NCBI GenBank assembly: GCA_001767455.1
Contig: MELC01000083.1
Coordinates: 32,504-96,503, forward strand
Direction: 5' to 3'
DNA from: Acidobacteria bacterium RIFCSPLOWO2_12_FULL_66_21
GTDB lineage: Bacteria > Acidobacteriota > Vicinamibacteria > Vicinamibacterales > 2-12-FULL-66-21
DNA: 64,000 bases
The notes beneath the pieces were generated by a model. That model was given only the letters and a program-made list of their open reading frames with translations. It ran no database searches and had not been told where the DNA came from. The first letter of the stretch is position 1, and every line of letters begins with the position of its first letter. The position numbers and the translations under genes were made by a program. This document shows positions 57,210 to 64,000 of the stretch, piece by piece.

Positions 57210-57325
57210 TCAGTCGGCCGTCATGACGATTTTCCCGCGTGCGTGCCCCGGCTCGAGGTATCGGATGGCCTCCGGGACCTCGCTCAGCGTGCAGCGTCTG
57301 TCGATCACCGGACGATGGCTTTCAT
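57210..57325 (-). pseudogene. Collapsed MDR (zinc-type) oxidoreductase gene
   Basis: On the minus strand an ATG at 57325 opens 'MKAIV', the usual first five residues of quinone-oxidoreductase/zinc alcohol-dehydrogenase proteins. After this the sequence passes directly, with a frame change, to 'PVIDRRCTLSEVPEAIRYLE' and 'GHARGKIVMTAD', the usual C-terminus, stopping at 57210. The ~300 residues between have been lost. Both ends of one gene survive with its middle excised. Confidence 0.75.
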
Positions 57326-57350
57326 GTGGACACGCGCAACCTGGCGCAGC

Positions 57351-60041
57351 TTACTGATGCCGTAGCGCACGCAACGGATTCGTCCGCGCCGCGCGCCAGG
57401 CGGGAACGATGGTCGCCACGACCACGACGCCCAGGACGAGCGCCAGCGCACGCGCGAACGAGACGGCGTCAGTCGCGCTGACGCCGAAGAGCACGCTCGT
57501 CAGGAGCCTCGTGACCCCGAGTGCGGCGGCCATGCCCAGCGTTGCGCCGATGGCGCCGAGCCGCAACCCGCGTCCGAGGAACCGGCGAACGACCGACCGC
57601 CGTGACGCGCCGAGCGCCATGCGGATCCCGATCTCACGCGCGCTTTGCTTGACGGCATACGAAACCAGTCCGTAGGTGCCCATGGCGGCGAGCGCCAGTC
57701 CGGCCAGGCCGAAGACCGACAGCATGGCGGCGGTCAGGGTGAACAGAATCAGCGCGCCGCGGGTCTGTTCCGTCATCGGCCTCGCGAACAGAACCGGCAG
57801 CTCGGGATCGAGCGCCGCCACGCGCGCCCGCGCCTGCTCGACAAGTTGATCGACGGGCGCAGGCCCGCGGGTGTGCAGGATCATGTCCGACCGGTACGAC
57901 TGCAGCACGGGAACGTAGAAATACGGGCGCGGGGCTTCGTTGATGCGCGAGTACTTCACGTCGGCCGCCACGCCGATCACGGTTCGCCACGGGCCGTTGC
58001 CGACGCGAAGGCGCCTGCCGAGCGCATGTGGCGCTCCGCCCCAGAATCGTTGCGCAAGCGTGTTGTTGACAACGGTCACCGGTGCGGCCGACCCGTCGTC
58101 CCTGTCTTCGAACGCGCGGCCCGCCATCAGCGGGATTCGAAGCGTGCGGAAGTAGTCCGGCCCGACGGTGTTCGACATGAAGGCGAGATCTTCCTCCCGG
58201 CGAGGCTCGTAGCCGTCGATCGCCACGCGCTCGGCGCGTACGTCGAGGAAGGCCAGCGGAAGGTACGCGGAGAGGGTCGCCGATTCGACGCCGGGCTCGG
58301 CACGTGCCGCGTCCAGCAGCTTGCGGTAGAACACCCGGCCGCGCGGCTCGTCGTAGCCGTTCTGTTTCAGATCGAAGGCAAGCGCCGTCACGTGGTTCTG
58401 ATCGAAGCCGGGATAGGCACGCCGCGCCGCGTCGACGCTGCGCGTGGCCAGGCCCGCGCCCACGAGAAGCAGGAACGAGACCGCGACCTGCGCAACCACG
58501 AGGCCCGCGCGCAGCCGTCCTCGCGACGCCCCGCGCGGCGACGCGTCTTCGTTGATGACGGCGATCAGATCGACCTTGGAGCTTTGAAGCGCCGGGAGGA
58601 AGCCAAAAACGACGGCGCTTCCGCAGGCGACGAGCACCGCGAACCCCAGGACGAGGCCATCCACGCCAATGTTGAAGAAGATCCGATCGGGGGCGGCGAG
58701 CTGCTCGGAGTAGCCGACGAGCACCGGGATTGCGCGCTGTGCGATCAGCGCGCCAAGGAGGGCGCCGGGAAGCGCGAGCACGAGGTTCTCGACGAGCAGC
58801 AGGCGCATGATGCGCGTCCGCGTCGCGCCGAGGGCCAGGCGCACGGCGATTTCGCCGCGCCGCGATACGCCCCGCACCAGCACCAGCCCCGCGATGTTGG
58901 CGCACGCGATCGTCAGGACCAGGAGCCCCGTGGCGCTCAGGACGATCATGCTCGGCAGCATGATCGACGGCGCACCACCGGGGGTCTGCCAGAACCGCGC
59001 GACTCTCAGGCGCTGTGGGGCGTTCGTGAGCGGCCGTTCGCGCGACAGCGTCGACCAGATCGCGTCCGTGCGGGAGGCGGCCATCGCGAGCGTCGTCGCC
59101 GGCCGCAGGTAGCCCTGCGGATAAAAGAACGCGGCGCGGCGGTCGGAGAGGATGCCCGATGGCGTGGTGCGCTGGCTTCCAAACGTGAAGCCAAGCTGCG
59201 GCGCCATCATCACCGGGATGAACACCTCGACGTCGTAGACGACGGTGGTGCCGTGGAACGTCGGATCGGCAACGCCGACCACCGTCAGTGGTGAGTTGTT
59301 GATCTCCACGGTCCGCCCGACGATGTCGGGATCGGCCGCGAAATCGCGCCGCCACAAGCCGTCGCTGATCACGACGACGGGATGACGGCCGGGAGCCACC
59401 TCGTCCGACGGCAGGAGCGTGCGGCCGCGCTCGGCACGAACGCCGAGGACCTGGAAGTAGTTCCCGGTGACGAGCTCGGCCCAGATCGAACGGGCACTTC
59501 GACCCCTGCCCAGGCCGACCGTCGCGACGGCAGAGCCGAAGAGTTGCGAGAACCCTTCATCGTGATCGCGAAGGTACCGATAATCGGGGTACGACAGGCG
59601 GAGCGGGCGTCCCGCGTTCGTTTCAGCGAAGACAACGGCGAGCCGAGCGGAACCGTCGACGCCGGCAATCGGCGCGAGCGCGAGCCCCTTGAGCAAGGTG
59701 AAGACGGCGGCGTTCAGGCCTATGCCGAGCGCGAGGACGCCGATGACGGCAAGCGAGAAGATGGGGTCCTTCGCGAGGCTCCGGATGGCGTAGCGGACGT
59801 CGCTCACCTGATCGTGCAGGGCATCGAGCCACCACGGGGTCCAGACCCGGCGAGCGGCTTCGGTCGTCAGCGTGACGTTGCCGAACTCCCTGAGCGCCGC
59901 GTAGCGCGCCTCCTGTGGATCCGCGCCCTCGGCGATCTTCTCACGGCTCGCGATGGCAAGGTGCGCGCGGATTTCTTCCTGGAAGTCCTCATCGTCCAGG
60001 CCCCGCCGCTTCAGACGCTCGAGCCAGGCCACGATCCCCAT
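57351..60041 (-). CDS. ADOP-type permease with N-terminal prefix domain, intact
   Basis: 896 residues. The prefix domain (about 1-75: 'LERLKRRGLDDEDFQEEIRAHL', 'DPQEARYAALREFGNV') is that of Acidobacterial Duplicated Orphan Permeases. TM1 is 'LAVIGVLALGIGLNAAVFTLL', followed by a MacB-like periplasmic domain, an FtsX-type repeat ('LTIACANIAGLVLVRGVSRRGE', 'IAVRLALGATRTRIMRLLL') and a second copy ending 'AWRAARTNPLRALRHQ'. The ATPase partner is not adjacent. The two tandem palindromes at 60075-60112 lie just upstream and probably control it. It lies downstream of the ECF sigma unit on the same strand, with a 108-bp gap. Confidence 0.93.
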   Translation of the reverse strand: MGIVAWLERLKRRGLDDEDFQEEIRAHLAIASREKIAEGADPQEARYAALREFGNVTLTTEAARRVWTPWWLDALHDQVSDVRYAIRSLAKDPIFSLAVIGVLALGIGLNAAVFTLLKGLALAPIAGVDGSARLAVVFAETNAGRPLRLSYPDYRYLRDHDEGFSQLFGSAVATVGLGRGRSARSIWAELVTGNYFQVLGVRAERGRTLLPSDEVAPGRHPVVVISDGLWRRDFAADPDIVGRTVEINNSPLTVVGVADPTFHGTTVVYDVEVFIPVMMAPQLGFTFGSQRTTPSGILSDRRAAFFYPQGYLRPATTLAMAASRTDAIWSTLSRERPLTNAPQRLRVARFWQTPGGAPSIMLPSMIVLSATGLLVLTIACANIAGLVLVRGVSRRGEIAVRLALGATRTRIMRLLLVENLVLALPGALLGALIAQRAIPVLVGYSEQLAAPDRIFFNIGVDGLVLGFAVLVACGSAVVFGFLPALQSSKVDLIAVINEDASPRGASRGRLRAGLVVAQVAVSFLLLVGAGLATRSVDAARRAYPGFDQNHVTALAFDLKQNGYDEPRGRVFYRKLLDAARAEPGVESATLSAYLPLAFLDVRAERVAIDGYEPRREEDLAFMSNTVGPDYFRTLRIPLMAGRAFEDRDDGSAAPVTVVNNTLAQRFWGGAPHALGRRLRVGNGPWRTVIGVAADVKYSRINEAPRPYFYVPVLQSYRSDMILHTRGPAPVDQLVEQARARVAALDPELPVLFARPMTEQTRGALILFTLTAAMLSVFGLAGLALAAMGTYGLVSYAVKQSAREIGIRMALGASRRSVVRRFLGRGLRLGAIGATLGMAAALGVTRLLTSVLFGVSATDAVSFARALALVLGVVVVATIVPAWRAARTNPLRALRHQ

Positions 60042-60074
60042 CCGCTACTCCTTGCTTTCGGGCGCCGTTCCAGG

Positions 60075-60112
60075 CCGTAGATAGTCTACGGCATTGGACG
60101 TAGAGCGTCTAC
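60075..60112. promoter_or_regulatory. Two tandem palindromic operators (GTAGA-NNN-TCTAC)
   Basis: CCGTAGA-TAG-TCTACGG (60075-60091) has perfect 7-base arms. A second site GTAGA-GCG-TCTAC (60100-60112) has perfect 5-base arms; the centres are 23 bp apart. Two such sites spaced about two helical turns apart, right before the permease gene, fit cooperative binding of a dimeric repressor such as BlaI/MecI-type proteins (operator class TACA-NN-TGTA/GTAGA). No such repressor gene is in the window. Confidence 0.65.
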
Positions 60113-60149
60113 AGCCTGTTCCTCCTTTTGGTTGGCAGCATGGCCATTC

Positions 60150-60521
60150 TCATTGCTCCTTGCTGTTGGCGGTGGACGGGTCGAAGCCGCAACGCTCCCC
60201 TATACGCTGCCGGAATCGGTCCCGTTCCTCGGGTGTCATGCCGTCCCACCGGTCGCCGATGCGATCGGCCAGGCGATCGGCAACACGGCGGCGGACGTTG
60301 GAGCGAGTGCCACCGCCGCGCCCCAATCCGCCGAAGAGAATCCGGCACAGCGCCAGCATTCCGAGCGCCTGCCAGAAGGTCACTTCGCGCCAGCCGAAGA
60401 TCGGCGGCAGCAGCCAGTTCCACAGCAGCTTCACGATTTCGCCGCCGATGAAACCGAACAGCAGAATCCCCAGAATCGCCAGCGGCGCGATGAAGATCAC
60501 TCTTTTCATTCTCGGTCTCAT
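60150..60521 (-). CDS. Small membrane protein co-transcribed with ECF sigma factor
   Basis: 123 residues. One or two N-terminal hydrophobic spans ('VIFIAPLAILGILLFGFIGGEIV', key 'APLAILGILLFGFIGG') and 'FWQALGMLALCRILFGG' are followed by an Arg-rich soluble tail with 'MTPEERDRFRQRIGERCG'. Short proteins of this type follow ECF sigma genes in several phyla and may bind or recruit the sigma factor. A role as anti-sigma is possible but it lacks the ZAS zinc motif. The ATG at 60521 follows GAGGGGA and lies 11 bp after the sigma stop. Confidence 0.8.
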   Translation of the reverse strand: MRPRMKRVIFIAPLAILGILLFGFIGGEIVKLLWNWLLPPIFGWREVTFWQALGMLALCRILFGGLGRGGGTRSNVRRRVADRLADRIGDRWDGMTPEERDRFRQRIGERCGFDPSTANSKEQ

Positions 60522-60532
60522 GGTCGGTCCCC

Positions 60533-61090
60533 TCACGCTTTCGTCAATTCGTCGTAAATGGCCTGCAACCTCTCGCGCAGACGCAAGACCGCGTAGCGCT
60601 TGCGCGAGAGCAGCGTATTCACGCTCAGGCCGGTCTCGGCGGCCATCTCCTTGAAGCTGCGCCCGTCCAACTCGTGCGCGACGAACACGTCGCGCTGCTC
60701 CTTCGGCAGCTCGGCGACCGCCAGCTCGAGTTCGTCGAGCAGCACGCTGCGGGCGTAAAGCGCCTCCGGTCCGGCATCGGGCGAAGGCAGCAGGTCTTCC
60801 ACCCGCAGCCGTTCGTCGTCCTCGTCGGCGACGCCGGTATCGCTGAAGCGCTCCGGCTTCTTCTTGCGGAAGAGATCGGTGATGCGATTGCGCGCCACGC
60901 GAAACAGCCACCCGGTGACGTGGTCGATCGGCATCAGCAGGCGATTCGCTTCGACCAGCTCGTAGAAGACGTCCTGGAGGATGTCCTCGGCGTCGCGCGG
61001 GTCGGGCACGCGCCGGCGGATGAAGTTGCGCAGCCGGGACTGCTCCCGCTTGACGACGTCGGAGATTCGCCGGTCCTGTTCGAGTGTCAT
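60533..61090 (-). CDS. ECF-subfamily RNA polymerase sigma factor
   Basis: 185 residues. Region 2 has 'LRNFIRRRVPDPRDAEDILQDVFYEL' (key 'DAEDILQDVFYEL') and 'DHVTGWLFRVARNRITDLFRKKKPER'. Region 4 has 'ELPKEQRDVFVAHELDGRSFKEMAAETGLSVNTLLSRKRYAVLRLR' (key 'GLSVNTLLSRKRYA'). The linker carries an acidic 'ADEDDERLRVED' stretch. The frame is open for ~107 codons further upstream, but homology starts at the ATG at 61090. It heads a sigma/membrane-protein unit and may also drive the permease gene downstream. The signal sensed is unknown. Confidence 0.92.
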   Translation of the reverse strand: MTLEQDRRISDVVKREQSRLRNFIRRRVPDPRDAEDILQDVFYELVEANRLLMPIDHVTGWLFRVARNRITDLFRKKKPERFSDTGVADEDDERLRVEDLLPSPDAGPEALYARSVLLDELELAVAELPKEQRDVFVAHELDGRSFKEMAAETGLSVNTLLSRKRYAVLRLRERLQAIYDELTKA

Positions 61091-61346
61091 CCGGTCCAGG
61101 CTCGCCGCAGCCTGCCTCGCCGAAGCTTCAACGGAGGCGGGCCCTTCACCTACGGTTGTAGACGTATGAGGGGGTGCGGATATTGTAGGGTGGCGCGAGC
61201 GGGACGGGTACGGCGCGCCGGCGACGCGCCCGAATGCCGACGTGGATCCTCCCCTCCTCTCCTCCTCCTGTTCCATTCGACAAGCCTCCACTGCTTCCCT
61301 GCTCCTGTTAGTATCTCGGGGATCGACAACGCCAAGGACAAGCCCA

Positions 61347-63719
61347 ATGCGCACGCGCACTGTTGTTGCCGCGCTGGTCTCGGTGACCCTCGTTTCGGTG
61401 TGGGGATTCACGGCCCCTCCCCGGGACTACACGATCGTCGCGATCCCGCAGTCACAGGTGGATATCACCGACGCGTTCTGGGCGCCGAGAATCGAGGTCA
61501 ACCGGACGGTGTCGATTCAGCACATTCTCCGGAAGTACGAGGAGACGGGCCGGTTCGACGGCCCGCGGATCATCGAGGCGGGTGCCTACATGCTGTCGAA
61601 GCGTGGGGACGCCGCACTGGAACGGCAGATCGATGACCTCATCGAGAAGTCCGTTGCCGGCGTCGAGAGCCGGCTTTCGAATCCCCAGCGCGCGATCGGC
61701 GTCTCGGGGAATCTCCTGGAAGCGGCGGCTGCGTACTATCAGGCTACGGGCAAGTCGCGGCTGCTCGACGCCGCGATCAAGGCAGCCGACGCGATGGACT
61801 CCGCCTACGGAGCTGGAAAGAAGACGTACATTTCCGGCCACGAAGGCTTGAAGATTGGGCTCATCCGGCTGTATCGGCAGACGGACGAGGAGCGCTACTG
61901 GAAGCTCGCGAAGTTCTTTCTCGACGAGCGGGGCAAGGACGACTATCCGCGTCAGGGTGAGTACGCAATCGACCGTACGTATGCACAGGATCATCTGAGG
62001 GTTGTCAGGCAGCGCGAAGCCGTTGGCCACGCGGTCAGGGCCACATATCTGTACATACCGCTCGCCGACGTCGCGGCGTTGACGGACGAACCCCAGTATC
62101 GGCAGGCACTGGACTCGATCTGGCAGGACGCGACCTACCGTAAGACATACGTCACCGGCTCGGTTGGCTCGATCCGCTTCCACGAGCAGTTTGGCGCTCC
62201 GTACGAGCTCCCCAACCTGAGCGGCTGGAACGAGACGTGCGCCTCCTACGGATCGGTCCTGTGGAACCACCGCATGTTCCTGCTGCACGAGGACGCACGG
62301 TATCTCGATGCGATGGAGCGCGTTCTGTACAACGGTTTCCTCGCTGGTGTGTCCTCGAAGGGGAACCGGTTCTTCTATCAGAACCCGCTGATGTCGTATG
62401 GATCGTACGAGCGATTCGATTGGATCGATACGCCGTGCTGCCCGCCCAACGTCGTGCGCCTGCTGGCGTCGCTCGGCAATTACATCTACGCAAAGAGCCG
62501 CGCTGACACCGACGTGTATGTGAATCTGTTCGTCGGCAGCACCGCCACGATTCCTCTGGGCGGGAGCGCCGTGCGGCTGCACCAGGACACGAATTATCCG
62601 TGGGACGGCCGCATCAGAATCTCAATCGACCCGCAGCAAACGCAAGACTTCACGCTGCACGTGCGAGTCCCCGGATGGACCCGCGATCGCGTGATGCCGG
62701 GGGATTTGTACCGATTCCTCGACACGCGAACCGATCCAGTGGCACTCGCCGTGAACGGCCTGCCGCAGCGGGTCAGGACTGCCGGTGGGTTCGCGCTCAT
62801 CGAGCGACGGTGGAGCAAAGGGGATGTCGTGGACGTGACGCTCCCGATGGCCGTCCGCCGGGTTGTCGCGGACCCGCGCGTCCGGGACGACGAAGGCCGC
62901 GTCGCGTTGACCCGCGGTCCGCTCGTGTACTGCGCGGAATGGCCGGACAACGGTGGACACGTGCTGAATCTCGTCGTCTCGGACCGCGCGCGACTCACGA
63001 GCCAGTTCAATCGCGCGCTGCTCGGTGGGGTCCAGGTTGTCACCGGCGACGTCGCAGCGCTCGGCCGATCGGGAGCCGGACGAGTTCAGGAACAGCCTCG
63101 CACGCTGGTCGCAATTCCGTACTACGCCTGGGCGAACCGGGGCGCTGGAGAGATGCAGGTGTGGCTGCCACGAACGTCCGCGAGGGCGCGTGTCACACCA
63201 GTGCTGCCGCCGGCGGCAATCGCGCAGGTCAGTTCGTCGGGCGCCATCGAGAAGCGATGGACGGGGTACAACGATCAGAACGACGACCTCGCGGCGGTGT
63301 ACGACGGCGTGGATCCACTGAGCTCCGCGGATGAATCCGGGCTTTACTTCCGGATGCGGCCCGCGCTCGGACAGCCGGCGTGGATCGAATACGACTTCAA
63401 GGGGCCGGCACGAATCTCGAGGGCGGACGTGTACTGGGTGAACGACCGGCGATTCTGCAGACTTCCGGCCTCGTGGCGAATTGTTTACAGGAAGGACGAC
63501 AGATGGGAGCCGGTCGTCGCGCACGGTGCGTATGACGTGACCGGAGACACGTTCAACCGCGTCGAGTTCGATCCCGTCACCACGACGGCCGTTCGCGTAG
63601 AGGTCGAGCCGCGGACCGTGCACTACAAGACGGGGGAGATTGGACCTCCCGGGGCGATGTTCCTGACCGCGCCGATCGATTGGCGGGAATTCGGGATCAT
63701 CGAGTGGAGAGTTCGATAA
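61347..63719 (+). CDS. GH127 family beta-L-arabinofuranosidase-like hydrolase
   Basis: 790 residues. A signal peptide ('VVAALVSVTLVSVWGFTA') precedes a toroid-type catalytic domain ('QVDITDAFWAPRIEVNRTVS', 'YMLSKRGDAALERQIDDLIE', 'GHAVRATYLYIPLADVAAL'). The GH127 zinc-cysteine cluster is complete: E280 ('HEQFG', acid/base), E296 and C298 ('NETCAS'), C364 and C365 ('TPCCPPN', nucleophile Cys). Beta-sandwich domains follow, and a C-terminal discoidin-like part ('AWIEYDFKGPARISRADVYW') may bind carbohydrate. It cleaves beta-L-arabinofuranosides or related linkages from plant or algal polymers. The ATG at 61347 is chosen for the signal peptide; the frame is open upstream. Confidence 0.93.
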   Translation: MRTRTVVAALVSVTLVSVWGFTAPPRDYTIVAIPQSQVDITDAFWAPRIEVNRTVSIQHILRKYEETGRFDGPRIIEAGAYMLSKRGDAALERQIDDLIEKSVAGVESRLSNPQRAIGVSGNLLEAAAAYYQATGKSRLLDAAIKAADAMDSAYGAGKKTYISGHEGLKIGLIRLYRQTDEERYWKLAKFFLDERGKDDYPRQGEYAIDRTYAQDHLRVVRQREAVGHAVRATYLYIPLADVAALTDEPQYRQALDSIWQDATYRKTYVTGSVGSIRFHEQFGAPYELPNLSGWNETCASYGSVLWNHRMFLLHEDARYLDAMERVLYNGFLAGVSSKGNRFFYQNPLMSYGSYERFDWIDTPCCPPNVVRLLASLGNYIYAKSRADTDVYVNLFVGSTATIPLGGSAVRLHQDTNYPWDGRIRISIDPQQTQDFTLHVRVPGWTRDRVMPGDLYRFLDTRTDPVALAVNGLPQRVRTAGGFALIERRWSKGDVVDVTLPMAVRRVVADPRVRDDEGRVALTRGPLVYCAEWPDNGGHVLNLVVSDRARLTSQFNRALLGGVQVVTGDVAALGRSGAGRVQEQPRTLVAIPYYAWANRGAGEMQVWLPRTSARARVTPVLPPAAIAQVSSSGAIEKRWTGYNDQNDDLAAVYDGVDPLSSADESGLYFRMRPALGQPAWIEYDFKGPARISRADVYWVNDRRFCRLPASWRIVYRKDDRWEPVVAHGAYDVTGDTFNRVEFDPVTTTAVRVEVEPRTVHYKTGEIGPPGAMFLTAPIDWREFGIIEWRVR

Positions 63720-63807
63720 GTTGAACAGGGGGAGGAAAGCAGCGGAGGCTTGTCGCCGTCTTACCTTCTCCTGGTAATTAGAGAGCCCCTGCGACCGATG
63801 CAAGTAG

Positions 63808-64000
63808 GCCGGGTGGCTGGTCACTGCCCACCCGACAATTTATTACTACGCGGAGCAGACTGGCACATCGCCGGATCGGATCGGCTCCACACGCTTTCAT
63901 GTGCCCGTGCGCCCGAAGCCGGCGCCGCGCGGCATGCTCGATGCCAACGTGGTGTCGGCGACCTATTTCGACGCGATGGGACTGGCGCCGAGCGCGGGCC
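63808..64000 (+). pseudogene. Partial ADOP permease sequence at the window edge
   Basis: The forward frame after the stop at 63805-63807 reads 'STRFHVPVRPKPAPRGMLDA' and 'NVVSATYFDAMGLAPSAG', the middle-to-second-half periplasmic block of ADOP/MacB permeases ('VSPGYFxTMGI'). No start codon or N-terminal half precedes it: 63720-63807 holds only a short spacer after the GH127 gene. So either the gene has lost its 5' half or this is a fragment. It continues beyond the window. Confidence 0.6.

Noticed and set aside
1-64000. tRNA, rRNA or known riboswitch genes
   Set aside because: No cloverleaf-like sequence, rRNA core motif or familiar riboswitch consensus was recognised by eye; a covariance search was not possible here.

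Overview
The window is a high-G+C bacterial chromosome segment, most likely from Acidobacteriota and probably a Vicinamibacteria-type soil lineage. This is inferred from three ADOP-type permeases (Acidobacterial Duplicated Orphan Permease; one of them broken) plus a fourth partial one, from two Oar-like TonB-dependent receptors with an N-terminal carboxypeptidase-regulatory domain, and from a PadR regulator placed next to a permease. No rRNA, tRNA or CRISPR array was recognised.

Layout. 0.1-5.4 kb: a membrane-protein/winged-helix regulator pair, an EF-P paralogue of the EfpL/YeiP type, exported proteins of unknown role and a TPR/thioredoxin-like protein. 5.5-16.4 kb: a tightly coupled five-gene operon on the minus strand. 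It encodes a FAD/NAD(P) oxidoreductase, a HemN-like radical SAM protein, a second radical SAM protein, a 1672-residue dikinase-like protein whose phosphohistidine domain precedes its ATP-grasp domain, and a malic-enzyme/phosphotransacetylase fusion. Three of the five depart from their families at the catalytic site or in domain order. This is my main candidate for an undescribed system. 16.5-25.7 kb: mostly housekeeping or orphan enzymes (deoxynucleoside-kinase-like, CsaA, M1 aminopeptidase, DAO-type oxidoreductase, DUF2891, class V aminotransferase, DUF2239, methyltransferase).

26-28.1 kb is a graveyard of accessory DNA: an IS66 transposase with an internal deletion, a gene cut by it, a well-formed integron attC site, an intact RHH antitoxin beside a decapitated PIN toxin, and another fragment. 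28.3-31.2 kb: PadR plus a broken ADOP permease. 31.2-36.2 kb: an HTH-GAF regulator, an MBL-fold protein and a large gluzincin protease on one strand, then a VOC protein. 36.3-36.6 kb: two palindromic MITE-like elements. 36.6-44.3 kb: DUF4159, an exported protein paired with an Oar-like receptor, and an intact ADOP permease.

44.5-55.4 kb is a polysaccharide-utilisation operon: Oar-like receptor, ROK regulator, a predicted toroid-fold polysaccharide-active enzyme, the KdgF cupin, an SDR, an ExuT-like MFS transporter and a heparinase II/III-type lyase. Together they fit uptake and depolymerisation of a uronic-acid polymer, linearisation of unsaturated uronate by KdgF, and reduction of the product. 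55.4-64 kb: a membrane PQQ-type propeller protein, a collapsed oxidoreductase gene, a second intact ADOP permease behind two tandem palindromic operators, an ECF sigma factor with a small membrane protein, a GH127 arabinofuranosidase with its full Zn-Cys cluster, and a partial ADOP gene at the edge.

A recurring theme is genes that keep both ends but have lost their middle (amidohydrolase, IS66 transposase, ADOP permease, MDR oxidoreductase). This points either to deletion-prone decay or to assembly collapse.
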